Part shown: one piece after another, positions 1 to 7,181 of the stretch
How positions within the stretch are numbered: the first letter of the stretch is position 1
How the letters are laid out: every line of letters starts with the position of its first letter
NCBI GenBank assembly: GCA_003156615.1
Contig: PMHI01000231.1
Span: forward strand, 7,702-21,295
Direction: 5' to 3'
From: Acidobacteriaceae bacterium
GTDB lineage: Bacteria > Acidobacteriota > Terriglobia > Terriglobales > SbA1
Length of the DNA: 13,594 nt
The notes under the pieces: generated by a model
What the model was told of the DNA's origin: nothing
Seen by the model: the letters and a program-made list of their open reading frames with translations, nothing else
Databases searched by the model: none
Translations under genes and position numbers: made by a program

Positions 1-839
1 TTGATGATGTCCATCGTGGCCATTGCCAGCCCCGCACCATTCACCATGCAGCCCACACTGCCGTCGAGCTTGATGTAGTTCAAGCTGTACTTCGAGGCCT
101 CAACCTCAAGCGGATCTTCCTCTGTGATGTCGCGCAGTTCGCGGATATCGGGATGCCGGAACAGCGCATTGTCATCGAAGGTCAGCTTGGCGTCGAGCGC
201 AAAAAGTCGGCCATCGGTGGTTGTAATAAATGGGTTGATCTCGACTAGCGAAGCATCCGTATCGAGAAACGCCTTGTAGAGGTTCGAGAGAAACTGTACC
301 GCGGGATTGATCTGCTTGGGGTTCAGTCCCAGCGTGAAAGCCATCTTGCGCGCCTGAAACGCCTCCAGGCCCATACCGGGATCGATGTGCTGCTTCAGAA
401 TAGCATCGGGATTCTCCTCGGCGACCTGCTCGATCTCTATTCCGCCCGCGCCCGACGCCATAAATACCGGCTTGCCTTCCGCGCGGTCAACCAGAATCCC
501 GAGGTACAACTCTTTTTCGATAGGCAGAGTTTCTTCGATCAGCAACCGCCGCACGATGCGCCCTTCGGGGCCAGTCTGATGCGTGACCAACCTCATGCCC
601 AGCATCTTCTCGGCGAGATCTCCCGCATCACTGACAGAGTTGGCGATCTTTACGCCTCCACCCTTGCCGCGCCCGCCCGCATGAATTTGAGCCTTGACCA
701 CAACTCCGGTCGCCCCCGAGCTGAGCAGTTCTCTGGCTGCAGCCTCAGCTTCTTCGCGCGAGGTCGCCATCGTCCCCCGCGGCACCATCACGCCATACTT
801 CTTAAGAATCCCCTTTGCCTGGTACTCATGGATTTTCAT
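1..839 (-). CDS. sucC: Succinyl-CoA ligase (ADP-forming) subunit beta, partial (3' end cut)
   Basis: This is the beta subunit of succinyl-CoA synthetase, the TCA-cycle enzyme that converts succinyl-CoA to succinate with formation of ATP or GTP. About 279 codons are present. Translation from the ATG at 837-839 begins [17 protein letters not shown], the usual SucC N-terminus of the ATP-grasp domain. It continues through [19 protein letters not shown], the nucleotide-binding stretch, and [10 protein letters not shown], and reaches [13 protein letters not shown] at the left edge, a conserved stretch at the start of the C-terminal CoA-ligase domain. The family is usually about 385-390 residues, so roughly 110 are missing outside the window. 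The alpha subunit sucD would be expected just beyond the left edge, which cannot be checked. The Shine-Dalgarno is weak (GACGAG, about 8 nt upstream). A candidate promoter lies at 911-938. The gene is divergent from trpD. Confidence 0.95.
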   Translation of the reverse strand, partial: MKIHEYQAKGILKKYGVMVPRGTMATSREEAEAAARELLSSGATGVVVKAQIHAGGRGKGGGVKIANSVSDAGDLAEKMLGMRLVTHQTGPEGRIVRRLLIEETLPIEKELYLGILVDRAEGKPVFMASGAGGIEIEQVAEENPDAILKQHIDPGMGLEAFQARKMAFTLGLNPKQINPAVQFLSNLYKAFLDTDASLVEINPFITTTDGRLFALDAKLTFDDNALFRHPDIRELRDITEEDPLEVEASKYSLNYIKLDGSVGCMVNGAGLAMATMDII

Positions 840-910
840 AATTACGCTCGTCAGCTAAGAATCGGAAGGAACCTGCTTGTGGCTATCGACAGCGGGCAGC
901 AACCCCTAAT

Positions 911-938
911 TTTATAGAAGGGAAACGGATTAGAGCAA
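911..938 (-). promoter_or_regulatory. Candidate sigma70-type promoter for sucC
   Basis: Read on the minus strand, a TATAAA -10-like hexamer (911-916) lies 16 nt downstream of TTGCTC (933-938), a poor -35 match. This would give a leader of about 65 nt before the sucC ATG. The -10 is good (5 of 6) and the -35 is only 3 of 6, so the call is tentative. Confidence 0.35.
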
Positions 939-1018
939 ACGTCCAACCATGATGATTCTCTGTCGGCTTCCAACCATTCCAGGACCGGACCACAAAGATG
1001 CTACGCTAGGGCGCAGCC

Positions 1019-2116
1019 ATGATCCTCGACGCCCTCCATCGCATCGCCAATCACGGCCAGTCGATGGCGCGCGCGGAAGCGCGTGAAGTGATGGCCGAAG
1101 TGCTCACGGGAAACTGCACCGACGCGCAGATCGCGGCCCTGCTCGTGGCCTTGCGCATGAAAGGCGAAACCGTCGAAGAGATCGTCGGCTTCGCCGAAGC
1201 CATCCGCGCTGCGGCAACGACCTTGCCTATTGCGTCCGCCGGAGCCGGTGCCGCATCGAGCGCGCTCGACCTGAGCGGCACGGGCCGCGACGCGCTGAGC
1301 GAGTCATCGCTGGTCGACACCAGCGGCACCGGCGGCGATGCCTGCGGCACCTTCAACATTTCAACGGCCACAGCCTTCGTGACTGCGGGAGTCGGTGTAC
1401 GGGTAGCCAAGCACGGGAACCGCAGCATCAGCTCGAAATGCGGCTCGGCTGACGTGATGGAGGCCCTGGGCGTGAACATCCAGCTGTCTCCGGAACGTGC
1501 GGCGCAATGCTTGCGCGAAGTCGGAATCTGTTTTCTGTACGCGCCCGATCTGCACTCCTCCATGAAGCAAGTGCAGAGGGTGCGGCGGGAGCTGCGCCTG
1601 CGCACTATGTTCAACCTGCTCGGCCCGCTTACCAATCCGGCGCGCGCTTCGGGACAAGTCGTGGGTGTGTACGCGCTTGACATGGTCGAAAAGCTCGCCG
1701 AGGCCCTCAGCATGTTGGGCCTGCATCGCGCGCTCGTGGTGCATGGCCTCGACGGACTCGACGAGATCACCATCACCGGATCGACCCGCGTGGCCGAAGC
1801 TCGCGAGGGGTCGGTGCGGACCTACGAGGTTGATCCCGAAGAGTTCGGGATGAACAGGGCCTCGCTCGCCGATATTTCTGGCGGAGATGCGGCCGAAAAT
1901 GCAGCCATCATTCGCGAGGTTCTCAACGGAAGGAAATCTCCACGCCGCGATGTGGTGTTGCTGAACTCTGCGGCCGCACTGGTGGCGGCGGGACGCACCG
2001 ATCACCTGGCAGATGCAATCCCCGTGGCGGCGAAGTCAATCGATTCCGGCGCAGCCGCGCGCAAGCTGGATATGTTGGTGCGTTTCAGTGGCTCGCTTCC
2101 TGGGCAGGAGCCCTGA
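1019..2116 (+). CDS. trpD: Anthranilate phosphoribosyltransferase
   Basis: TrpD joins anthranilate to PRPP, giving phosphoribosyl-anthranilate, the second step of tryptophan synthesis in the cytoplasm. The 365-residue product shows the small helical N-terminal domain (1-70), the PRPP loop TSGTGGD (101-107), [15 protein letters not shown] (131-145), GPLTNPAR (202-209), and the metal-binding [10 protein letters not shown] (242-251). It is about 20-30 residues longer than typical family members. The extra sequence is mostly a segment at about 73-97 just before the PRPP loop, and that segment contains LSGTGRD (85-91), a near copy of the loop. The ATG at 1019 has only a weak AGGG upstream. No other trp gene is adjacent, so it does not sit in a visible trp operon. 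It converges with the peptidase-like gene downstream. Confidence 0.96.
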   Translation: MILDALHRIANHGQSMARAEAREVMAEVLTGNCTDAQIAALLVALRMKGETVEEIVGFAEAIRAAATTLPIASAGAGAASSALDLSGTGRDALSESSLVDTSGTGGDACGTFNISTATAFVTAGVGVRVAKHGNRSISSKCGSADVMEALGVNIQLSPERAAQCLREVGICFLYAPDLHSSMKQVQRVRRELRLRTMFNLLGPLTNPARASGQVVGVYALDMVEKLAEALSMLGLHRALVVHGLDGLDEITITGSTRVAEAREGSVRTYEVDPEEFGMNRASLADISGGDAAENAAIIREVLNGRKSPRRDVVLLNSAAALVAAGRTDHLADAIPVAAKSIDSGAAARKLDMLVRFSGSLPGQEP

Positions 2117-2246
2117 AGAATAATGGGCCGCGTGCCGTGCAAACATGTGCCCGTGAGGTCCGTTCAACCCTTCTGTGCACGACACGCCAGCGATCCCCAG
2201 GCGGTGGATGTGCACGCTGCACGCGCGGCGTCAAAGTCTCCGACAA

Positions 2247-3986
2247 TCACTTCGTAGCATCGCCCTCGATCTTAAACACGTTGTTCGTCGTGTCGCTCTC
2301 GGGCACGCTGCCGTCGTTGACCACGATCTCCTCCGGTGGTTTCGGAACCTCCACTCGAATCACGCCATTGCTCTTGCCGCGCACAATCAGCCGTTTGGTG
2401 ATCTCTCCTCCGGCAAACTTCACCGTAAGTGGAACCTCCGCTCCTGCCGCGCCCAGGTTGTCGACTGTGATCGTAAGCATGTAACCCGCAGGCAACGTGT
2501 TGCGCGTGAACGCGGATTCCACTTTAAAGTCAGGCAGGCCGCGGTCGCGATAGACCCAGTCGTCGAAAAACCACTCCAGATCGCGCTGCGTCTGCGCCTG
2601 GATCAATCGCTGCACGTAGGAGGGTTCCTTGTCCTGCTCCGGATGGTACGATGCCAGAGCCTTCTTCAGCGCCTGATCGCCAACCAGCTCGCGCAACATC
2701 CACCACACACACATCGCTTTGCTGCGGTAAAGCTCCTCGTCGGCTGTGTTCACTAAAGAATGGTTTACCTCATCTTCCGATCTGGGTACGGTTGTTTGCT
2801 TTTCTTTTTCAACCGCACTCAGCGCGGAGCGGTGCAATCCCATGTAATCCAGGGCTGCCTGGCGTCCACTCTGACGTTCCAGATAGACTGCCTGCATGAA
2901 GTGAGCCAGACCCTCGTTGATCCAGGGGCGCGGCGAAGACAAGGCGGCATGCGTGAGTTGGTGAGCGGCTGCAAGGCCTGCCAGCCTGGGATCGATGCTG
3001 GTTAGCGACGTCAGCAACAACGGTCCGCTTTCAAACGGTGCCGCATTCGGATCGGCCAAATCGGCCGTTGTCACCTTCAGGCGCGGCGCTCCAAACCATT
3101 CGGTGATAAGCGAAACGTCCTTTTCCGCAGCATCAGCATAGGTTTCGGCCGCGACTGCGTGCTCAGGAAGGCTGAAAACCGTGATTGCCGGCCGATCTGC
3201 GACCGAATAGGCGGCAATCACGAAGGCGGGCACGGAAAGACCAAGAACTGGATAGTCACAATCAGCCCACGGATACTTAGGACTGCCGCCGCGCGTCACA
3301 CCTTGTATTTCGCCCCCGCCACACAGGGTGACGGGCGGGTTCGCGTCGTCCGGCAGAGGAAGATAGTCAAAGCTGATCTTCACGCTCGATCCAGCTTCAC
3401 GCGCTTTCCATCGGCCCAGAACCTCGAACAAGTTCTGCCCTTCCGAAAGATCCGCGGCCTCGGTCGCTATCGGATACCAAGCCACATATCCCACTCCGCG
3501 AACAGCTGTGAATTTTGCGCTGATCTGGTCCCAATCGCTGCTGTGGGCCGTCGCCTCGGGAGTGTCGATGCGGATGAGCCGCGTCGCGTCGAGCACAATC
3601 ACACCCTCGTAGCCGACGTCCAGATCGATCGTACCCTTGGGCGCGACTGCTTCCGGCAGGGTGACAATGGCTTCTGAAAGCGCTCCGGTGTGATCGATGT
3701 CAGAGGTATAGGGTTCGGAGACCAACTGCAACTGCTTGTCACCGGTCTTGATCGATCGCCAGTCCAACGACGAAGAAATCTGCAGCACGGCGATCTTCTG
3801 CGGCGTCTGCGAATCGTTTCTGAGAGTGATCTTGCCCCGGACTCCCAGCCGCTGCTGTCCGGGTTCTACGCGGACATGAAGGTCGTATTTTGTGAAAGTA
3901 AACGCTTCGCGATCAAGAGAAAAGGCATTCGCTGCATATGCGCAAACAGCGAACAGGAAAACAAGTCGCCTGCTGCGCAACTTCAT
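2247..3986 (-). CDS. Secreted M1-family (gluzincin) peptidase-like protein with altered active site
   Basis: The product is 579 residues from the ATG at 3984-3986. A signal peptide is clear (MKLRSRRLVFLFAVCAYAANA, probable cleavage after ANA at 21), so it acts outside the cytoplasmic membrane. Residues 30-270 form the beta-rich N-terminal region typical of M1 aminopeptidases. The catalytic-domain equivalent follows, with HQLTH at 342-346 and WINEGLAHF at 355-363. The C-terminal part includes DLEWFFDDWVYRDRGLPDF (469-487), very typical of M1 proteins, and then a beta-sandwich. M1 enzymes carry HExxH with a second Glu 18 residues later and a GxMEN exopeptidase loop. Here the catalytic Glu is Gln (Q343), the Glu of NEG follows HQLTH after only 11 residues, and no GxMEN is visible (PFESGP at 317-322 may be its remnant). 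It may therefore be inactive or have a changed mechanism. An upstream in-frame extension to 4253 is rejected because it lies inside rlmB and would bury the signal peptide. The start overlaps the rlmB stop (ATGA). Confidence 0.85.
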   Translation of the reverse strand: MKLRSRRLVFLFAVCAYAANAFSLDREAFTFTKYDLHVRVEPGQQRLGVRGKITLRNDSQTPQKIAVLQISSSLDWRSIKTGDKQLQLVSEPYTSDIDHTGALSEAIVTLPEAVAPKGTIDLDVGYEGVIVLDATRLIRIDTPEATAHSSDWDQISAKFTAVRGVGYVAWYPIATEAADLSEGQNLFEVLGRWKAREAGSSVKISFDYLPLPDDANPPVTLCGGGEIQGVTRGGSPKYPWADCDYPVLGLSVPAFVIAAYSVADRPAITVFSLPEHAVAAETYADAAEKDVSLITEWFGAPRLKVTTADLADPNAAPFESGPLLLTSLTSIDPRLAGLAAAHQLTHAALSSPRPWINEGLAHFMQAVYLERQSGRQAALDYMGLHRSALSAVEKEKQTTVPRSEDEVNHSLVNTADEELYRSKAMCVWWMLRELVGDQALKKALASYHPEQDKEPSYVQRLIQAQTQRDLEWFFDDWVYRDRGLPDFKVESAFTRNTLPAGYMLTITVDNLGAAGAEVPLTVKFAGGEITKRLIVRGKSNGVIRVEVPKPPEEIVVNDGSVPESDTTNNVFKIEGDATK

Positions 3987-4753
3987 TTCGCACCCGAGGA
4001 GGCCTCTGGGCTGAGCAGACGGCTTTGCGCCCGTCGCTGCCGCACGATTTCGTACATCACGACCGCTCCTGCGACCGACACATTCAGCGAAGGCACTTTT
4101 CCCAGCATCGGAATCGAAACCAGAAAGTCGCACTTTTTCTTGACCAGGTCGTGCAGGCCTTTGCCCTCCGCGCCCAGAACCAGCGCACAATCCATGTTGT
4201 AGTCGAGGGCGTCGTAAGTCTGCTTGGCGCGCTCGTCTAGGCCAACTGTCCAAAGGTTGCGCTCTTTCAATTGCTCCACGCTGCGGGCGATGTTCGTTAC
4301 CTTCGCAATCGGCAAATGTTCGCTCGCCCCCGCCGAGGCTTTCGTGACGGTCCCGGTAACTGCCGCCGCACGACGTTCGGGAATGACCACGCCATCGGCG
4401 CCGGCAGCGTCGGCAGTGCGCAAGACCGCGCCCAGGTTGTGAGGATCTTCTACACCGTCGAGTACGATAACCAAGGAATACCGTCCGCGCTTCGCTTCCA
4501 CCACATCATCAAGATCGCTGTATTGTTTGGCCGATGTGACCGCTACCACTCCCTGGTGCGTGGCGTTGCCGGCCATGCGGTCAAGTTCTGTGCGGGTCAG
4601 AAAACGCACAGGAACGCCAAGGCGGCGGCAGTCTTCGATCATGCGCTGCAGACGGATGTCGTGCCGCTCCTTGGCCATACCAACCCACTGAAAGGCGCGT
4701 CCACGGGCCTTGAGCGCCTCGGTGACGGCGTTGATGCCGTAGATATAGTTCAT
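3983..4753 (-). CDS. rlmB: 23S rRNA (guanosine-2'-O)-methyltransferase, SpoU/TrmH family
   Basis: This is an AdoMet-dependent 2'-O-ribose methyltransferase of the SPOUT class, most like RlmB, which methylates a guanosine of the 23S rRNA peptidyl-transferase region (G2251 in E. coli). The 256-residue protein has the N-terminal substrate-binding domain (1-80, starting NYIYGINAVTEAL and including NATHQGVVA at 63-71). All three SpoU motifs follow: DPHNLGAVLRTA (103-114, with the catalytic-type N106 and R112), LVLGAEGKGL (191-200) and IPMLGKVPSLNVSVA (214-228). These form the trefoil knot and AdoMet site. The length is normal for the family. The start lacks a strong Shine-Dalgarno. A terminator behind ffh upstream suggests rlmB has its own promoter in 4754-4944. 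The stop codon overlaps the start of the peptidase-like gene, implying translational coupling. TrmH-family paralogues for other sites are possible, but the length and motif 1 fit RlmB best. Confidence 0.92.
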   Translation of the reverse strand: MNYIYGINAVTEALKARGRAFQWVGMAKERHDIRLQRMIEDCRRLGVPVRFLTRTELDRMAGNATHQGVVAVTSAKQYSDLDDVVEAKRGRYSLVIVLDGVEDPHNLGAVLRTADAAGADGVVIPERRAAAVTGTVTKASAGASEHLPIAKVTNIARSVEQLKERNLWTVGLDERAKQTYDALDYNMDCALVLGAEGKGLHDLVKKKCDFLVSIPMLGKVPSLNVSVAGAVVMYEIVRQRRAQSRLLSPEASSGAK

Positions 4754-4944
4754 AAGAGCAGTTGCCAGCTGTCATTTGCCAGACTCGAACCTCAGAATCG
4801 ACCTATCGAACAAAGTCGGGCAAGCGGCAACTGATCATCCAACTTTCCAAGTGTAGACGAAAGCTGAGAGGCGCTGCGGCTCAACGCGAGGCTGGCAGGA
4901 AGCGGACAATGTCACACGGTGCTTTCGCGGGCGATGATGTAGGT
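4754..4944. other. Intergenic region between ffh terminator and rlmB, with heptad repeats
   Basis: This gap holds the presumed rlmB promoter, though no convincing -10/-35 pair was found. Period-7 repeats lie near its rlmB end: GTTGCCA/GCTGTCA/TTTGCCA at 4761-4781 and GGCAAGC/GGCAACT at 4819-4832. The second pair is in the opposite orientation, so CAGTTGCC (4759-4766) and GGCAACTG (4826-4833) form an 8-bp inverted repeat. I looked here for an SRP RNA gene because ffh is next door, and did not see the conserved apical loop sequence. Confidence 0.4.
4761..4832. repeat. Degenerate heptamer tandem repeats in inverted orientation
   Basis: Three consecutive 7-mers (GTTGCCA, GCTGTCA, TTTGCCA; 4761-4781) are followed 37 nt later by two 7-mers of the complementary type (GGCAAGC, GGCAACT; 4819-4832). 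The tract lies just upstream of rlmB. Its function is not known. Confidence 0.5.
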
Positions 4945-4980
4945 CGAAACACAAAAGCGAAGGTCGCCTCCTCGCTTTCA
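4945..4980 (-). terminator. Rho-independent terminator downstream of ffh
   Basis: On the minus strand, directly after the ffh stop, AAAGCGA (4972-4978) pairs with TCGCTTT (4954-4960). The stem is extended by AGG/CCT around a CGA loop with a small GG bulge, and is followed by a T-rich tail (TTTTGTGTTT). Stem, loop and tail are all in the expected order for ffh transcription. Confidence 0.75.
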
Positions 4981-4987
4981 CCGGCAG

Positions 4988-6346
4988 TTACATCCCAGGC
5001 AACTTCATCCCCGCCATCCTGCGTGCGAAGCTGGGCTTGCCCATCTGTTTGAACACTTTCTTCATCTGTGCGTACTGGCGGAGCAGGTTGTTCACTTCCT
5101 GCACGCTCGTGCCGGAGCCGCGGGCGATGCGTTTGCGGCGGCTGCCGTTGATCACTTCATGGTGATTGCGCTCGTGCGTGGTCATCGAATTAATGATGGC
5201 CTCGACGCGATTGATTTGTTTTTCGTCCACGTGGTCGGCGGCCTTCTGCAAGCCGGAAAATGGGCCGATGCTCGGCATCATGCCAATCAGGCTCTTGATC
5301 GATCCCATCTTCTTTACATGCCGCAACTGATCGCGGAAATCCTCGAGTGAGAAGCCATCGCCGCTGAGAACCTTGCTGGCCATCTCCTGCGCTTTTTTCT
5401 TGTCGATCTGCGACTCGGCGCGCTCGATCAGCGAGAGAATGTCGCCCATGCCGAGAATGCGCGACACGATGCGGTCGGGATGAAACGGCTCCAGCGCGTC
5501 GTATTTCTCGCCCACGCCGATGAACTTGATGGGTTGGCCTGTAACCTGTCGGATAGAAAGCGCCGCGCCGCCGCGGGCGTCGCCATCCATCTTGGTGAGG
5601 ATTACGCCGGTGAGCGAGAGCTTCTTGTGGAACTCGTCGGCGGAGCGCACCGCGTCCTGCCCGGTCATTGCGTCGGCGACGAACAAAATCTCGGATGGAT
5701 TGAGCAGCGTCTTGAGCGACTGCATCTCGTTCATGAGCTGGTCGTCGATATGGAGACGGCCCGCCGTGTCGACGATCAGCACGTCGCAGCCGGAAACGAT
5801 GGCCTCGCGGCGCGCTTCCTTCACCAAACGTTCCACCGTCGCCGTGTTCGCCTCGCCCACTTGGCCTTCGTAAATCTGTGCCTTCACGGCCTCCGCCACA
5901 ATTTTCAACTGCTCGCGCGCCGCAGGACGGTACACGTCGACCGAAACCAGCAGGGGACGATGCCCACCCGTCTTGAACCAGTTCGCCAGCTTTCCCGAAG
6001 TGGTGGTCTTGCCAGAGCCTTGCAGTCCGGCCATGAGCACAACCGTGGGCGGCTGCGAAGCAAACTTTATGCGCGCCGTATCCTTGCCCAGAGTCTCGAC
6101 CAGTTCGTCGCGCACGATCTTGATGACCTGCTCACCCGGCGAAAGCGCGGTCATCACTTCCTGGCCCACGGCCTTGGCCTGGATGCGGTCAATCAGCTCC
6201 TTGACCACTTTGAAGTTGACGTCGGCTTCGAGCAGCGCCAGCCGAATTTCGCGCAGCGCTTCGCCAATGTTCTCTTCCGAGAGCCGGGCCTGGCCCCGAA
6301 GGGACTTGAAGGCACGTTGCAGTTTTTCCTGAAGATTCTCGAACAT
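4988..6346 (-). CDS. ffh: Signal recognition particle GTPase Ffh (SRP54)
   Basis: Ffh binds signal sequences of nascent membrane and secreted proteins together with the SRP RNA, and delivers ribosomes to the receptor FtsY by a GTP-dependent cycle. The 452-residue product has the N domain (1-100, starting MFENLQEKLQRAFKSLRG). The G domain carries GLQGSGKT (107-114), DVYRPAAREQL (137-147), DTAGR (193-197) and TKMDGDARGG (251-260). The methionine-rich M domain (about 300-452) includes the RNA-binding stretch with GSRRKRIARGSG and ends in GMKLPGM. The length is normal. I chose the ATG at 6344-6346 over an in-frame ATG at 6361 because GGTGA (6355-6359) sits 8 nt upstream and the family N-terminus starts at MFENL. 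An extended -10-like TGTTAGAAT lies just upstream, but no -35 is evident. Confidence 0.97.
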   Translation of the reverse strand: MFENLQEKLQRAFKSLRGQARLSEENIGEALREIRLALLEADVNFKVVKELIDRIQAKAVGQEVMTALSPGEQVIKIVRDELVETLGKDTARIKFASQPPTVVLMAGLQGSGKTTTSGKLANWFKTGGHRPLLVSVDVYRPAAREQLKIVAEAVKAQIYEGQVGEANTATVERLVKEARREAIVSGCDVLIVDTAGRLHIDDQLMNEMQSLKTLLNPSEILFVADAMTGQDAVRSADEFHKKLSLTGVILTKMDGDARGGAALSIRQVTGQPIKFIGVGEKYDALEPFHPDRIVSRILGMGDILSLIERAESQIDKKKAQEMASKVLSGDGFSLEDFRDQLRHVKKMGSIKSLIGMMPSIGPFSGLQKAADHVDEKQINRVEAIINSMTTHERNHHEVINGSRRKRIARGSGTSVQEVNNLLRQYAQMKKVFKQMGKPSFARRMAGMKLPGM

Positions 6347-6354
6347 AAGACCGA

Positions 6355-6359
6355 TCACC
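6355..6359 (-). promoter_or_regulatory. Ribosome-binding site of ffh
   Basis: GGTGA on the minus strand, 8 nt before the ATG at 6346, decides the start over the in-frame ATG at 6361 that would include this site in the coding sequence. Confidence 0.5.
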
Positions 6360-6413
6360 ATTCTAACAGCGGCGCAGGGTGTTCCTGGCTGTCGACTGTA
6401 ACCTACGCCTCAT

Positions 6414-6448
6414 GATTCCTGATTCCTGATCTGTGATCGCAGTTCCTA
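6414..6448. repeat. Heptamer tandem repeat (GATTCCT type)
   Basis: Period-7 units GATTCCT, GATTCCT, GATCTGT, GATCGCA and GTTCCTA run from 6414 to 6448 between ffh and the TetR gene. The first two are identical and later ones degrade. The last unit overlaps the TAG stop of the regulator gene (6446-6448). Confidence 0.6.
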
Positions 6449-7099
6449 GCCTTGGTCTTTCACTCCCAAATAACGCAGGAACATTCTCGGCAACTCACGA
6501 TTGAGTTGACCTTCCATATCAGGCAGGAAGCGGTCGTAATCGTTGGGATGCTGGGGCAGGATGAATATGCCCGAAGCAGCAATGCCCAGCATCAGCAGGG
6601 CGAGCTTTACCGCGGACTCTGGGTCCGGGTGATGAATTTCGCTGCGGTGGCTGAGCAGGAGGTCGCCGACGTCCTCTAAGGTCTTCCACTCGAGTTGCTC
6701 ACACTTTCGAATGAATGCCGTATCGGGATGCTGCAGGGAAAAAAGGAGATACGCGCGCAGCAGGCCGCGGTGGGAGTGGTGGCCCTTCAGGGTGAGGGCA
6801 ATCACCGTGCGCGACATTTCGAGGAGAGACATCTTCTTAAATTGCTCGGAAGCTAACAGCATCTTCGTCCCCCGGTAGTTTTCTTCGAGCAGGCGGAGAC
6901 AAACCTCGCGCAGCAGGGCATCCTTGTCAGGAAAGCGGCGGTAGACGGTGCCGGGAGACAGGCCGGCGCGTGCCGCGATGCGAGGGATGGTTGCGCCTTC
7001 CAGTCCATCTTTATTCAGCACTTCGGCCGCGGCTTTGAGCAGGCGCGCCAGGGACTCGCGGCTGCGAGCCTGGTGCGCGGGGAGCGTGGTCTGGGGCAT
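6446..7099 (-). CDS. TetR/AcrR family transcriptional regulator
   Basis: This is a one-component repressor-type regulator of about 217 residues. The N-terminal DNA-binding domain is clear: a helix with RESLARLLKAAAEVLNKDG (14-32), then the helix-turn-helix TIPRIAARAGLSPGTVYRRF (37-56) and the usual following FPDKDALLREV. The C-terminal half is the variable ligand-binding/dimer domain, and its ligand cannot be read from sequence. The start is uncertain. ATGs exist at 7150, 7129 and 7099, and none has a strong Shine-Dalgarno. I prefer 7099 because the other two fall in the palindromic operator at 7128-7159 and add an atypical N-terminus. It is divergent from the CPBP gene at 7182, and the shared operator suggests it represses both itself and that gene. 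Confidence 0.88.
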   Translation of the reverse strand: MPQTTLPAHQARSRESLARLLKAAAEVLNKDGLEGATIPRIAARAGLSPGTVYRRFPDKDALLREVCLRLLEENYRGTKMLLASEQFKKMSLLEMSRTVIALTLKGHHSHRGLLRAYLLFSLQHPDTAFIRKCEQLEWKTLEDVGDLLLSHRSEIHHPDPESAVKLALLMLGIAASGIFILPQHPNDYDRFLPDMEGQLNRELPRMFLRYLGVKDQG

Positions 7100-7122
7100 A
7101 GGAAAGATCTTACAAGAAAGCC

Positions 7123-7151
7123 TTGACATAATGTAAATGCGAATATACATT
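7123..7151 (+). promoter_or_regulatory. Sigma70-type promoter for the CPBP gene
   Basis: A perfect TTGACA (7123-7128) is followed after exactly 17 nt by TACATT (7146-7151; 4 of 6 to TATAAT), giving a start near 7158. Most of it is covered by the inverted repeat 7128-7159, so a bound regulator would block polymerase. Confidence 0.6.
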
Positions 7152-7159
7152 TACATTAT
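7128..7159. promoter_or_regulatory. Operator: perfect 12-bp inverted repeat, likely TetR-family binding site
   Basis: ATAATGTAAATG (7128-7139) and CATTTACATTAT (7148-7159) are exact reverse complements separated by CGAATATA. The site lies between the divergent regulator and CPBP genes, within the -35 to start region of the plus-strand promoter. Its AT-rich content stands out from the GC-rich surroundings. Binding by the adjacent TetR-type protein is inferred from position and symmetry. Confidence 0.75.
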
Positions 7160-7167
7160 CTGAAACT

Positions 7168-7175
7168 AAAGGAGG
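7168..7175 (+). promoter_or_regulatory. Strong ribosome-binding site of the CPBP gene
   Basis: AAAGGAGG, near-perfectly complementary to the 16S rRNA 3' end, sits 6 nt before the ATG at 7182. It is the strongest Shine-Dalgarno seen before a start in the window and fixes that start. Confidence 0.8.
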
Positions 7176-7181
7176 CGCCTT

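Noticed and set aside
387..917. Plus-strand open frame opposite sucC
   Set aside because: Antisense to a clear SucC reading frame.
1361..2005. Minus-strand open frames within trpD
   Set aside because: Antisense to the conserved TrpD core; no family signature in the translations.
3987..4253. 89-residue N-terminal extension of the M1-like protein
   Set aside because: It overlaps rlmB entirely, is Arg/Gly-rich shadow sequence, and would place the signal peptide internally.
4850..4945. Possible SRP RNA (ffs) next to ffh
   Set aside because: A GGAAG is present near 4890-4900, but the conserved domain IV sequence and flanking stem were not found on either strand.
5480..6415. Plus-strand open frame (311 codons) opposite ffh
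   Set aside because: Lies antisense across conserved Ffh motifs; composition is typical of a shadow and there is no ribosome-binding site.
7100..7150. N-terminal extension MYIRIYIMSRLS of the TetR protein
   Set aside because: The codons fall within the operator palindrome, there is no ribosome-binding site, and TetR homologues do not begin this way. The ATG at 7129 remains possible.
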